In this document: positions 11,405 through 22,221 of the stretch, piece after piece
How the letters are laid out: every line of letters begins with the position of its first letter
How positions within the stretch are numbered: the first letter of the stretch is position 1
NCBI GenBank assembly: GCA_012934845.2
Contig: WNNJ02003650.1
Span: forward strand, 56,390 to 120,389
Source of the DNA: Pomphorhynchus laevis
Lineage: Eukaryota; Acanthocephala; Palaeacanthocephala; Echinorhynchida; Pomphorhynchidae
Direction: 5' to 3'
DNA length: 64,000 nt
Translations under genes and position numbers: made by a program
Notes under the pieces: generated by a model
What the model was told of the DNA's origin: nothing
The model's database searches: none
The model's input: only the letters and a program-made list of their open reading frames with translations

Positions 11405-14400
11405 TTTAGATCGATGTATTTACGCAAAAATTTTCTTTCCAAAGCCAGTTCTGTAGACGTTTGTACTTTCTTTCTTTATGGTTGTACAGTGGTTCATTTT
11501 ATCAATATATTATCAAACCACAAACCACCGACTCGTTGTTTTCTGAATATAACTTATATAAAAGGTCAATTGATTCTTTGAGTCATTTTCGTAATTTGGT
11601 ACAATAGAATGCTCATAATACCTTTATTTGACCATATCACTTAATTTAGAAATTTTGTTGGTAATATTGCTCTTTCAAGATATCTAGTGTATTGATTAAT
11701 TACATAAATTAATAGAGAATAATCATTTGATTTTAATTCCTCTATTCCTAATATAGAATTATTGACAAGAATTTTTGTCTGATTTTGACATTGAAAATTA
11801 TGTTATTGATATATTTGAATCATACCTTGTCTGTATAGTATGAACAGTAGTGTATCTGATTCTTTGTCAATTGACTGCGTATAATTCTTTTGATGTATTT
11901 TTTTGATGTTTCCTTTAAATCTTGTAAAATGATTCCTTGTTCTTTGGTAAGTTCGTTCATTTTTTCTTCAACTTTTGAGATACTTGAAAAAGGCTAGCCA
12001 TTTGCTCGGAACAAGAATTCAAATTAGTGCTAATCTGAAGGAGTTGTGCAAGAATTTCATTTAAATCTATTTTGAGGTTCTTAATTGTTGTTGCATATTC
12101 ATAACTGATTCTATTAAGCTCACAGTCTAAGTATCCACACAAGTAAATATTTATTGATTTCTTGGTTTTTAATGAACTGATATTTGCTACTTAAAAATCT
12201 AGTGTCAGAGAATGTAAGCAAATATCGATTATTTTGATCATTAATCAAGAAGAGGCGATGCCTTTAATGAAGATTATAAAATAATCCTTATTTTCATTTC
12301 AATATTGAACATCAAATTAAACAATATTCACAAAGATTTACTATTAGATGGAATAAGATCATATTGGTTGCTCGAAGCATAATATTTGAGTGTAGTAATT
12401 ATTCTTTGAATTTATTAGGATTTATTGAAATATTAGGAGGCTGTTGTAATTTTCTCTCATTTAATTCATTTTCTCGTTACAATCATCCTTTATCTGAACT
12501 ATATCTAAGTTTTCACCGATGTTTGCATCAAGTGAGCTTAATTCATCTTTCTGCTAATGTAGAGTTGACAGCTCCAATTCGAGAAGTTTCATGTTTTTTT
12601 CCGAATAACTAGTGTTATTTATTAGAAGGATTAGCCATGTGCAAGGAATTTGTTGTTTCTAGATCTTGTAACACTGCTGGCCTGGTTTACTATCAGTACT
12701 CTTGATATGTTTTTTTTTGCAGAAGGTAAATCAAGCAACTCATCACCACTATTAATTTAACTTCTTTGATATAATTGTATAAACTAATCTTTAACAATTA
12801 AATGAAAATTTAGTTTTAAAGAAATACAATTCTTTATTATATTGCGTGATTAGGAAAATAGTTAGTGAATATGAATCAATTATATGTATTTTAATGTTAT
12901 TTATTATGATGCAATGATTATCAACATATTTGATTAATCGATTTAATAAATTTGATTAGTTTTTTAAATACTAACTAATGAACTAATTTATATTTAAAAG
13001 TGAATTATATTTTGAAATATGTTTTTTAAGAATTTAATTTATCAAAAGATAAATCGTCAAATTCATTTTGGACATATTTGTTTTGTATGACATGACTCCT
13101 AACTTCCCGATTTCGATCATAAATTAAACTGGTTGAATGGCATTCGATAAAACAACCTTTGGATTAACTTTAAAAATTATTATCATTATCATATTATATT
13201 TCTCCTCCTTAGCGTGATTTGTTGATTTCTAATTATTTTAATAACTGCATTATATTTTGGGAGTGATATCGATGAATATTTTCTCTTTTAACTCTGTAGG
13301 TAGTAATGGTGATTTTAAAACTGCCATTTGTGTTTGACCATCCTTATACTAGTTGAATACAAAGATACTATCATAACAATAAATTATATGTTGGTTTTAA
13401 GTTAGAGATCAGCATAATAAGTGTTGTCAATCAATTTCGTCCACTGAAAAGTTGTTTTATCTGCACTTTTCCCTGCAACAGCCCTCTCATTCAACACTTC
13501 ATAACCTGTAAAATAAGTTTCCATATAATTAAATTATCTATCTATAGAAGACATTAGCACTCTGTATCCTAATAATCGAATCAACTTCAGTGGATCATCA
13601 AATTTTAAGACGCATGATGCTAACATGAGCATAGATATTAAACAGTAGACCATCCATGCTAGTTTGTATTAAAACTCAATAAATAATAATTCTTAATGTA
13701 GCTGTTGTATTATTTTGAGATAAAAGATGATTACGTTTCATTGAAAGTTAGGCGTTTGTAGTAGGCGCATTCCTGATTAAGCTTCTCGACGAAGTTTGTA
13801 AAAGAGCATGCATGTTTACACTTTTATGTTTGTCAATTAAAAAGTTGTATTGAAACTCTTTCTGATTAATAGAGGGTCACCAGTAGTTTTATTCATATAT
13901 AATTTTGCAGTTTTAATTGTGCATTGACACTGATATTTTATAGTGTATGCGCTGGAATTTTTGCTAGCGCTTTAAGTACAGTTATACAAACCTGTGGTGC
14001 TTGTTTAGTACCTTAGTACACTGATGACGTAATGTCTGCATTTTTTCCTAATATGCCATCATAGATCATTTACTTTTCGTATAATGATAATCTTTCTCTG
14101 TTCATTTTATCTTTTGAAATGAATGTCTGTATTAACTATGTTATCCGATTTGTTGAGATTAACATTGTTTATCCTCTCCCAAATGCTAATGAATTTTCCA
14201 AATAATAAAAGAAACAAACTTAACTCTTATATAGTAGATTATATATAATCATTGTAGCATTCAATTCGTTCATGCACATTGAAACTGTATTCGCTGAAAT
14301 TGTTAAAATACATTTTTCTTACGGATATTGTTTGAAGAGTATGATGTATATGCACTATATCGTTTTAAAAAAGTGGGTAAGCTTGATATCTTATGAATAA

Positions 14401-14625
14401 GAAATTCGCATATTCGAGTACAATGATGAACAAATCAAGTTTTTTATTCTTCTAATTATATTTACGACATTATCAACATTTTTTGTTAAAATGTGTATTT
14501 TTAATGCTTAAATATAAGTTTGAATAAATGTTACTTTAATTGATTAAATATTATTTTGTTTATAATTTTATTGTACACTTAAATTTGTGTCTTTCTTCGT
14601 ATTAGTTAATGATGGTTTTATAGAT
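11405..14625. repeat. Large direct duplication, copy 2
   Basis: Copy 2 of the 6171-9290 unit. It differs by few substitutions and by an extra ~100 bp at about 13040-13145 (starting aagataaatcgtcaaattca). It ends about 105 bp before the 3' end of the I/Jockey-type LINE. High identity implies a recent duplication relative to most elements nearby. Confidence 0.9.
11826..12612 (-). pseudogene. Decayed coiled-coil gene in duplication copy 2
   Basis: Same structure, same frame break and same putative donor as 6592-7378. One visible change replaces a His codon with Asp (QKDELSSLD in place of QKHELSSLD). The shared lesions mean both copies descend from an already dead gene. Confidence 0.45.
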
Positions 14626-15339
14626 ATTAGTCATTGCCTGTACAAAATCTTATTACGAATATCACTTCGAACGGAAAATTTCTAAATACAATGAGCGAAT
14701 CATAAAAATAAATAAATGTATAAAGACTTTCTTAACTACACAAAAAAAGAAAAAGAAACATGCAATAAACCAGATCAGACACAACAATAGAAAGTCAGTA
14801 GCTCTTCAGTCTTCTAACTCTTTTCTTTTTCTAAGGATTCAGGTCCAGGGGGATCTGAGCCCCCAAACCGATCCAACACGCCGTCTTGCGACTGATCCAC
14901 CCGGGGTCTTCACCCCCCCCAATGAATCCAATCGGCGCGGACTATGCTGGGTAAACGAGAGACGAGGAGCTTAAGAAACCTTAGCCTTTGCTCTGGGGGA
15001 CGTCCTCTTGAGAAGAAGACAAGTCCCGAGATAGCCCAGGTACCCCAAAGGCGCACCTGGGTTTTCCCTTTCAATGACAGATGCTGAGCCCGTATCAGGG
15101 CCCACCTAGCTTTCTTCAGGATACGTTTGAGTCTATCTAGGTCAGCTTGCGCCGACTAGTTCACCGTTACGGTGAACCCCAGGTATTTTACTCGACTGGT
15201 AAAGGTTGGAAGTGGTTCAGAGGCAAATATGGAGTAGTGCGCAGAGTGCTAATCTCTTAAGTTTTTGCTTTGTAGCAGGTGTGCCATGAAAGACGACCAC
15301 CTGCGATTTAGCTGAGTTTAAAATAAGATTGGATATGGG

Positions 15340-16854
15340 TTACTGATCTTTTAATCTTAAAAAGAAACGGCTGATGTCAGAGACTACGTCTTTACACCTG
15401 TGTCCAGTGAACAGTGCTTTGGTGTCATCAGCGTACACCACAAGTCGTTGTTCGCGTTTAAATATTTTGAATAGTTTAATAGAGACAGCAAGATATAAGA
15501 TTGGAGAAAGTGGGGATCCTTGAGGTACACCCTTAATAGGGTAGAACTGACGCGCATCAGGGTCGTCTTCATAGTAAAATCGCTTGGTAAACAACAGGAT
15601 CTCCACTCTGTTCACAATTCTCGCAGGCAACCCGAGGGACCTGAGAGAAGAGATCACAAAAGGAATGGAGATGCGGTCAAATGCAGCAGAAAAGTCAAGG
15701 AAAACAGCCACAACTAGACGATGGCTATTATCCCGACAAAACTGCTCTACCTCACCAACTGCTGATTGGACCGAGCGACCTTTGACGAACCCATGAAAAC
15801 CTGGAGGGATCAAATTACGCCTACTTAAATGGTCGCGGATTTTACGCGCAAGTGCTTTTTCGTAAATCGAAATGGGTCGCAGATCTTTAGGGCATGAGCA
15901 GGATTTTTTCTTAGGAAGAAAAACACGCTTACTAATATTGATGCCTGCTACATCGGATGGGGAGGCTAAAAGCATTGTGACGGCTACCTTTCTTCTCTGA
16001 TCAGCTGTCAAAAGCTGACAGACCCGAGAGGAAAGTGGAACGACAGATTTGGAGATGCCCGGGAGTGGACCCCAGGAGTTAAGGATATCCGTAACAGATA
16101 GATCCCTACTCCTGAAGTTACACCAAGGCGGGATTGGTTGAGGTGATAGAGTGGCTCCATAGTTGTGTAGGGCCAGTGACTCCTCTAAAACTTTATCAAG
16201 GCCTACATTCCCTATCCAACGCAATGCTCTATCCTTCCAGCAAACAAACTTCTCCTTCTTGAACATCTTCCAAAAGGAAGACTGAGAAGGATTAAGGCGA
16301 GCGATACTCGTCCTATCCCTACTCAGCTGGAACCTGTATCTAGTGCTCCAGTATTCATTCGATAGGGCCTGTTTGGCGGAAGCAGAGAGATTTGGGAGGT
16401 TCAGTAATTTTGCTAGGACCTTGAGTTTTGTCGGAGTGGGATTGTATATACGACCTTTATAGGTAGTCGATAGAATCGCGGTAGCTTGCGAAAAGAGGTA
16501 GGTATTAAATTTGGTCAAACTCTCATTTTCTATTAAGGGAAAGAGTTGGATAGCCGCTTGAAAGAGGGCCACTCTGATCGGATCAAAGTGAAACATCCTT
16601 TGAAGCAACATATCTTCCTCAATCCTCCAACGAATTAGGTCATGAGAGGTGGACAATTGCTGGCGCGACTGCTCCGTGCAGAAGGGTTTTAACAACCACC
16701 TCGAGTGAAGCAGTAAAATGTGTAGGATAGAATTTGTTGATGTGCAATGAAAGGTAGGTGACGGGGGTTGTTGAATAAGATAACCGTTCCTAGCTCTGCG
16801 AAGTGCTGCATTGATCCAACGACCAGTTCTGTCGTTGAAATCTCCAAGTAACAT
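15340..16854 (-). CDS. LINE ORF2, endonuclease end and RT
   Basis: 504 residues, starting with the GDFNDR catalytic motif of the endonuclease. After a spacer come RT motifs: FLPKKKSCSCPKDLRPISI, GFHGFVKGRSVQSAVGE, FLDFSAAFDRIS (motif A), GVPQGSPLSPILY (motif B) and VVYADDTKALF (motif C, about 15422-15441). It ends in RLKDQ where a frame change interrupts the thumb. All RT catalytic residues are present. The second copy (39848-43375) continues the thumb with QVKYLGFTVMVNWSAKADL. Confidence 0.85.
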   Translation of the reverse strand: MLLGDFNDRTGRWINAALRRARNGYLIQQPPSPTFHCTSTNSILHILLLHSRWLLKPFCTEQSRQQLSTSHDLIRWRIEEDMLLQRMFHFDPIRVALFQAAIQLFPLIENESLTKFNTYLFSQATAILSTTYKGRIYNPTPTKLKVLAKLLNLPNLSASAKQALSNEYWSTRYRFQLSRDRTSIARLNPSQSSFWKMFKKEKFVCWKDRALRWIGNVGLDKVLEESLALHNYGATLSPQPIPPWCNFRSRDLSVTDILNSWGPLPGISKSVVPLSSRVCQLLTADQRRKVAVTMLLASPSDVAGINISKRVFLPKKKSCSCPKDLRPISIYEKALARKIRDHLSRRNLIPPGFHGFVKGRSVQSAVGEVEQFCRDNSHRLVVAVFLDFSAAFDRISIPFVISSLRSLGLPARIVNRVEILLFTKRFYYEDDPDARQFYPIKGVPQGSPLSPILYLAVSIKLFKIFKREQRLVVYADDTKALFTGHRCKDVVSDISRFFLRLKDQ

Positions 16855-17267
16855 GTCATAACCGCTGTCAATAATACTATCCAGGAGGTCACGGTTCTTG
16901 TGAATTTCCCTGGACGGATGTAGACATTGGCTAGACTTATGCGTTTACCGTTTTTACTGAGTGAAACTACTAAACAAGAAAGGGCTGGACATGAGTAGTT
17001 TAATAGGAGGGAGGACCTTAAGGAGCACTTAACTAAGGTCAAGAGTCCTTGAGATGAAGAGGAGTGAGGTGGGGTTATGTACGGAGTATAGTGGGAACAA
17101 ATATGCTTTGGGATAAATCGAGTAATGTCCTGGGGGAGACGGATAGACCGCGTCTCCTGAAGGACTATAACATCAGCATATCTACCAGATAGAAGTCTAA
17201 GGGCGGAAGCACCTCCCGAGTTCCACTGAAGGATATTCAGTGAAAAAGGCTCACGAGTACTCTGCAT
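16689..17267 (-). CDS. LINE ORF2, N-terminal endonuclease
   Basis: The stretch begins MQSTREPFSLNILQWNSGG, the classic start of the apurinic-type endonuclease of I, Jockey and R1 LINEs, followed by DVIVLQET with the catalytic Glu. The remaining endonuclease motifs (GDFNDRTGRW and TFHCTSTNS) are in the next frame within 15340-16854, so a frame shift lies near 16890. The nuclease nicks target DNA to prime reverse transcription. Confidence 0.8.
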   Translation of the reverse strand: MQSTREPFSLNILQWNSGGASALRLLSGRYADVIVLQETRSIRLPQDITRFIPKHICSHYTPYITPPHSSSSQGLLTLVKCSLRSSLLLNYSCPALSCLVVSLSKNGKRISLANVYIRPGKFTRTVTSWIVLLTAVMTCYLEISTTELVVGSMQHFAELGTVILFNNPRHLPFIAHQQILSYTFYCFTRGGC

Positions 17268-17296
17268 TGTGATGGATTAGTTGGATGGGGGATTGC

Positions 17297-18274
17297 CTAC
17301 CTAGACAAAGCTAGGTGGGCAGTATCTTCATTTCCCCTATTAGTCTTCTGTTGGATTAGCTTCCCAATCTTGAGCGGGGGGACGGCATGGGCTGAAGCCC
17401 CTCTCTGTTTCGACTCCGGAACCGAGGAAAGAGGAAGCACAGGATTAGTCCCGATAACGGTTAGGATAGAGCGTACTAACTCCTCCATCTGCCGAAGAGC
17501 ATTCGAAGTCATTAAGTCGACAATCCGTAGAATGTCAGCGTCTTCCATACGTGGAACTGCGGCGACCGCGAAGGACTTGGCCGGATTGGGCGGTTTCAAC
17601 AAGAATAATTGTCTATTTTCTTTGAATAGAGAGCATTTCCTGCTCCAAGCAGGATGGCACCCCCCGCAATTCGAGCAGGAAAGGGGGGCCTCGCAGCGAT
17701 CAGTAGTTGTAAGAGAAGGACAGCTGGTGGAGCTACAGACCCCACACGAAAGGGTCCCACTGCAGCTGGAGGCCCAGTGTCCCCATTTGTGACACCGGCT
17801 GCAGTGGGGATAGGTCAGATCATCCCTCTCTGTGATCGTGAATTTAATATTAAAACCCATAAAGGGATTCGACGTAGAATTAGACAGGGATTCAGCAATA
17901 TTTACGGGAGCATTGCAAAAGCCAACCGGGATAGGGTTCCCGTCCTTACCCTGGATTGACCTCATATTGGTGACCGTGAATTTTGCCATAAAAGAACGTA
18001 TATCTTCTTCCATTGAACAGGGAAGATTTGAAACTTTTAGCGATGCTAGGATAGGCTTGGATGAAATTTCACCATATTCAGCTAAATTGGCGGAGAAGTA
18101 CTCCATGTAGTTTGGGGCAAGGTCATTCGAGACAAAAGAGATCTTCACCTCCGCAGGGTGTAACCTAACAGAGTTAAATAGAACCCTGTTCTGAAACTGT
18201 TTGGTGAAGGACCTCAAAAATTTGCTGTAGAGATCGTGTTTTTCAGTCGGTTTCTTAACTTTAATTATTAGCAA
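17297..18274 (-). CDS. LINE ORF1 (gag-like, zinc knuckles)
   Basis: 325-residue ORF1 of the minus-strand LINE. It would coat the element RNA. From about residue 155 it carries CSRCHKWGHWASSC (CX2CX4HX4C), then a CGVC-based and a CSNCGGCHPAWSRKC knuckle. The N-terminal half (FNSVRLHPAEVKISF) aligns with the ORF1s at 18633 and 39846. Upstream in-frame sequence to about 18400 suggests the true start is further out, with a stop between. It ends a few codons before ORF2. Confidence 0.8.
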   Translation of the reverse strand: MLIIKVKKPTEKHDLYSKFLRSFTKQFQNRVLFNSVRLHPAEVKISFVSNDLAPNYMEYFSANLAEYGEISSKPILASLKVSNLPCSMEEDIRSFMAKFTVTNMRSIQGKDGNPIPVGFCNAPVNIAESLSNSTSNPFMGFNIKFTITERDDLTYPHCSRCHKWGHWASSCSGTLSCGVCSSTSCPSLTTTDRCEAPLSCSNCGGCHPAWSRKCSLFKENRQLFLLKPPNPAKSFAVAAVPRMEDADILRIVDLMTSNALRQMEELVRSILTVIGTNPVLPLSSVPESKQRGASAHAVPPLKIGKLIQQKTNRGNEDTAHLALSR

Positions 18275-18632
18275 ATTCTTTAATTTAGGAATGGGGGAAG
18301 CACCTCCCCATCACCTGATACCATAGAAAAATTACTAACGTTGTTACTTGGATCTGTAGTTAGATTTACCTTTAATTTGTCTTTTTTGCATGATTATCGT
18401 TGATTTTTGAATGATTTTTGCTGCTATCTTTTGAAAGCTCCGACATTACTTGTACATTGTTCGTTTGCTCGACACTCGTTTAAAATCATAAAAATAATAG
18501 ATGCTACGTTTTATCTATTCGTGTGCGCGTAGAATGAAACTGTTGGTAAGGAAACACAAATGATACAAAGAGAAAAAATTGTAAAAAAAATTTACCATCG
18601 GTGCTTCAAACAACTTACAAAATCAAGCTAAT

Positions 18633-19553
18633 ATGGAACGGAACTCAGGTATTTCCAATGTAACATCGAATTTTCAAGCCAAAGAAAACAAGGTTAGTCC
18701 TATTTCGTCTAATTTTTTAATCTCAAGCACGGATGGAGAACTCCCTCCTGTGCCTAAAGTGGTGAATCTGGTGATAATCAGACTTCTTCAACCATTTGAA
18801 AGCAAGAATCTTTTCAATATTTTTCTGAGAGAGTTTACAAGCTCTTATAAGAAGAGAATTCTATTCAATTCGATAAAATATTTAGATTCCGAAATCCGGG
18901 TTTCTTTCAGCTCTCCAGATCTGGCAGCATCGTACCTAGAATTTTTCGAAACACACCTAAAAGAATTTGGGTCAACTACTTACAGGCCTATTCAGGCGAC
19001 TCTGAAAATTAATAATTTTCCGTCCTTCGCAATGGAGGAAGATATCATTGCTCTCACATCAGAGTTCAAAATTCATAATATTCGCCCAATCCTGGGCAAG
19101 AAAGGCCAGGCTATACCAATAGCATTCTGTTCTACCGCAGTCGATCAGGCGGAATGTCTGGCTAAAAGCAAATGTAACCCCTTTCTGGGGTACAATCTTT
19201 CTTTCAATATCGTAGATGCTGATGACTTAACATACCCCCATTGCAATGGGTGCCATCTCTGGGGGCACTGGTCCTCGAACTGTACTAGGCCCCATACGTG
19301 TGGGGTTTGCAGCTCTTCCGAAGTCCATGAGGGGAAATGTTCTCTCCCCCCTCTGTGTTCCAATTGTGGTGGTCAGCACCCGGCCTGGTCTAGAAGATGT
19401 CCTATCTTCAAAGAATACAAATTAAGGCATTGTGGGGCACCGGTCAAACCGGCCCACTTTGCCGCTGCCAGCTTATCCAATTCAAACGGTTATGGTATGT
19501 CGGACATCGACATTTTCAAAATTGTTGACGCAAGACTACTTCAAATTAAGTAG
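18633..19553 (+). CDS. Intact lone LINE ORF1 (gag-like)
   Basis: A complete 306-residue ORF with ATG at 18633 and no internal break. It is homologous to the LINE ORF1 at 17297-18274 but divergent, so it is a separate subfamily. Cys/His knuckles lie at about residues 205-260: CNGCHLWGHWSSNC, a CGVC knuckle, and CSNCGGQHPAWSRRC. No ORF2 follows. PLE-derived sequence starts about 60 bp after the stop. It faces the neighbouring LINE head to head across about 330 bp. It may be a truncated insertion, or an ORF1 kept open by selection. Confidence 0.8.
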   Translation: MERNSGISNVTSNFQAKENKVSPISSNFLISSTDGELPPVPKVVNLVIIRLLQPFESKNLFNIFLREFTSSYKKRILFNSIKYLDSEIRVSFSSPDLAASYLEFFETHLKEFGSTTYRPIQATLKINNFPSFAMEEDIIALTSEFKIHNIRPILGKKGQAIPIAFCSTAVDQAECLAKSKCNPFLGYNLSFNIVDADDLTYPHCNGCHLWGHWSSNCTRPHTCGVCSSSEVHEGKCSLPPLCSNCGGQHPAWSRRCPIFKEYKLRHCGAPVKPAHFAAASLSNSNGYGMSDIDIFKIVDARLLQIK

Positions 19554-19614
19554 ACGACATCAATTAATATTAAAAAGATATCATATTTAAATTTGCACGA
19601 AATATATGTTTGCA

Positions 19615-19800
19615 TACGCATTCATGCATACCATATAATATAAAATATGGTACTTTAAATAATGAAATTATAAGAATTGCAACAATTTCTAACGATATTG
19701 GTTTTATTCAAAATCATTTTAATAATTGAATGGATGCATATTTTAGACTAGATTATTATAAAAATATCAGGCAAAACATAGTAAAAATATATAAATCTAC
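19615..19800 (+). mobile_element. PLE fragment (end of RT)
   Basis: The stretch matches about 31220-31400 of the PLE RT copy (cattcatgcataccatata, then aatgaaatt-taagaattgc). It lacks the 3' UTR. It ends some 8 bp before the stop codon of the coiled-coil gene on the other strand. Confidence 0.75.
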
Positions 19801-19807
19801 ACTAATA

Positions 19808-22221
19808 TTAAAATTTAATTTGAAATTGTGATCGCAATGCAAGCATATCTTTTATGATTTTTTCGATTTGGTCTAAGCCTGTCTGAAATTCAGCAAGACC
19901 GTCTTTATCTTGATTAGTACAATCCATAGCAGCTTTTATCATATTGGCGTGTTTAATTAAGTTGTTGTAAGTTTCCCCATTAAAATGTAAACTATTAAAA
20001 TAGAGATAATTTATCAGCAACGGCGAATTAGCTAACCTGTTCGCAAAACATTTTTGTAAGAAATATTATTTATAAAATCAAAAATGATTAAGCGGTTTCG
20101 AATTTTTTTATCCGTCATAACATTGAGTCTCCATCTTATAATATTTTATCAGGTTAGGCAATAATACAAAAATTTTATCAGCAAAAATGGCTATTTTGAT
20201 AAATTAAAAATTGGCATGTTCTCGTTTGTTTCAGAACAGTTTCCTAGTGATCAGTCACATATTTACATATTGAATAAAAGTATATATTTAGTATTATCAC
20301 ACACATTGTGCTTTTTACAAACTTGTCTGATTGCTATTGTAAAGTTTACCAATTAAAATACCAAATATTTGTTACTTTATAAATTAGTTGTGGCGTTAAT
20401 AAATAATTGTAATTGGAGAGCAACATCGTATTTGCCATTTTTCTTAGTTGACAATTGGACTACGCGCAAAACGTATATATCAGTTCTTTAATTTAAAAAT
20501 AATATTAGCACCTTTACAGCATATTCACTATGAATTCAGTGATTATACAGCTTTATACAAATTCGAATTCTAGAATCTAAGCATGTAATTTATTTTAAGA
20601 ACTTGTTAAATATTAATAATGCAGGATCCAGTTGCTTATTTGTTTAAAACATTTTTGGGTGCATGCACGTTAGACGTCGGTTTTGAAAATAGACGTCGGT
20701 TTTGAAAATTTTTAACCCCCCCCCTTAGATGGTTAGAAAATCAGTAAGAACAATTGTTGATGAAGAGACTTTTCTATCACGTCGAGATATCACGTCTAGA
20801 CTTTTCTATCACGTAGATTCTCATATTCTATTCGATATAATAGTTTGTTAAACGTCGGTTTTGAAAATAGACGTCGGTTTTGAAAATTTTTAACCCCCCC
20901 CTTAGATGGTTAGAAAATCAGTAAGAACAATTGTTGATGAAGAGACTTTTCTATCACAAGAAGAAATGATGGATCTGAACATAACCGAGAGTTATTTGAA
21001 CCGTGTTTTTTCGAATTTTGATACTCAAAATTCATTTCTTACCAGAATAGGCGTTTTAAAAAATTTTGTTCTTTGTCCCAAATGTGATGATGGTACCTAC
21101 TTGTGCTATCAGAAAAGAAAAAATGCGTTGGATGGGTATTTTTGGACATGTAAGAGGTCATGTAGATTCTCATGTTCTATTCGATATAATAGTTTGTTTT
21201 CAAGCTCACGTTTACCTATGAGAACAATTTTTTTTATTTTCTATAAGTATTTGAATCGAATATCCTTGAGTGAAATTGCTCGAGAACTTGAAATCTCAAG
21301 AAACACTGTTTCTGAATATGTTGATCTTGTCAGGGAGATAATTTGTGATCATATTTCTTCCACTAGCGAGAAATTAGGAGGTTTGAACAGCGATGGTTCA
21401 AAAAAAATTGTCGAAATTGATGAAAGTTTATTTTTCAAAAGAAAATATAACAGAGGACGACTAAATGACGGTCAATGGTTTGTAGGAGCAGTTGAACGTG
21501 GTTCGAAAAAGACCTTTATAGTGCCTGTAAGAAATAGAAATGCAGAAACAATGAGGCAAGTTATAAATGATAATATTTTACCAAATACTATTATTATAAC
21601 AGACCAATGGAAAGCATATTCAAAAGCCTTAGAGAATAATTCTTCATATGATCATAGGTCTGTTAATCATTCTATTAACTTTATTAACCCTGAAGATAGG
21701 ACTATACACACAAACAATCGAAGGTTTGTGGTCTTTATCGAAAAAATTTCTACGAGAGAAACCAGGAATTTCGAAGGAACAACACTCCGAATATCTAATT
21801 CAATTCATTTGGGAACATAAAATTGAAAAATCAAAACGTTTTAATACATTTTTGACCCTTTTATAATAAATTCTTTTTGTCTTTTTTTTAGAATTTTCAA
21901 AACCGACGTCTAACGTGCATGCACCCATTTTTGTACACACAAAGGTATCAAGACGCATATAGTTGTTATACAGTATATATAAAAATATTTAAAAACGAAA
22001 ATGAGAATTTTGCAACAACAAAATTTTATATAGTTTTATAAAATATACCTTTCTTCCATAATTTTATTTAGTTTCTCTTGATGATTGTAATTATTTATCT
22101 CGGCGCAGCATCGAAGATGATGAAAGTGATCCCTTTGCTCTTCGATTTTTGAAGTAATACTTTTAGCTTGTTCTAATAACAATTCTGTTTGTGACTTGGT
22201 ATTTTTACTTTCTTGAGACAT
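19808..22221 (-). CDS. Probable two-exon coiled-coil host gene
   Basis: Exon 1 is 22049-22221 (ATG at 22221, gacaATGTC context) and exon 2 is 19808-20036 (TAA at 19808). Exon 1 ends GAAAG|GTATAT and exon 2 begins after GCGAACAG|G. The split codon AG|G restores Arg and the frame stays open, giving 133 residues. The protein is almost wholly alpha-helical and coiled-coil like: SQTELLLEQAKSITSKIEEQ in exon 1 and FQTGLDQIEKIIKDMLALRS in exon 2. The 2012-nt intron holds a Merlin transposon. Size and the C-terminal pattern loosely recall HAUS2-type augmin subunits, but this is only a guess. The splice signals are seen; expression is inferred. Confidence 0.5.
20674..20957 (+). repeat. Scrambled duplication inside the Merlin 5' end
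   Basis: 20674-20780 is repeated at 20852-20957, differing by one C in a C tract. It covers the inner TIR and the first transposase codons. Between them, 20813-20849 copies 37 bp of the transposase gene (21162-21198) with one mismatch. Confidence 0.9.
20906..21866 (+). CDS. Merlin transposase (one frameshift)
   Basis: ATG at 20906. The N-terminus has a zinc ribbon (CPKC about residue 57, then CKRSC about residue 82), a helix-turn-helix (SLSEIARELEISRNTV, about 120-135) and an RNase H-like DDE core: EIDES (D172), ITDQWKAY (D233). The third acidic residue lies in TIEGLWSLSKKFLR, which is read from the overlapping frame (to 21866), so one base is lost near 21710. Cut-and-paste transposase of the IS1016/Merlin superfamily. 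An extra copy of the first codons lies upstream at 20729. Confidence 0.9.

Larger units (their letters stand above)
14730..18420 (-). mobile_element. I/Jockey-superfamily LINE, copy 1
   Basis: Minus-strand LINE with ORF1 (gag-like, three Cys/His knuckles) followed by ORF2 with an apurinic-type endonuclease and RT. The 3' end near 14730 carries a segment (14870-15000) that recurs at 43253-43330 and 60925-61090, so at least three 3' ends of this family are in the window. ORF2 has a frame break inside the endonuclease and further breaks after the RT palm. Otherwise it is long and readable, so it is the best-kept copy here. Confidence 0.85.
20658..21925 (+). mobile_element. Merlin DNA transposon, nearly complete
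   Basis: Perfect 33-bp terminal inverted repeats (20658-20690 and 21893-21925, starting GGTGCATGCACG) are flanked by an 8-bp target duplication, CATTTTTG, at 20650-20657 and 21926-21933. It encodes a Merlin/IS1016-type transposase. Element length is 1268 bp. It sits in the intron of the coiled-coil gene, transcribed against it. Perfect TIRs and TSD suggest a young insertion, although the transposase has one frame shift and the 5' end is scrambled. Confidence 0.93.

Noticed and set aside
6171-14625. Giant LTR element with 3.1 kb LTRs
   Set aside because: No TG/CA ends, no primer site and no gag or pol between the copies.
15520-15796. Plus-strand ORFs across the LINE RT
   Set aside because: Antisense shadows of a well-supported RT frame. 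The same applies to those over ORF1 at 17370-18110 and 19145-19363.
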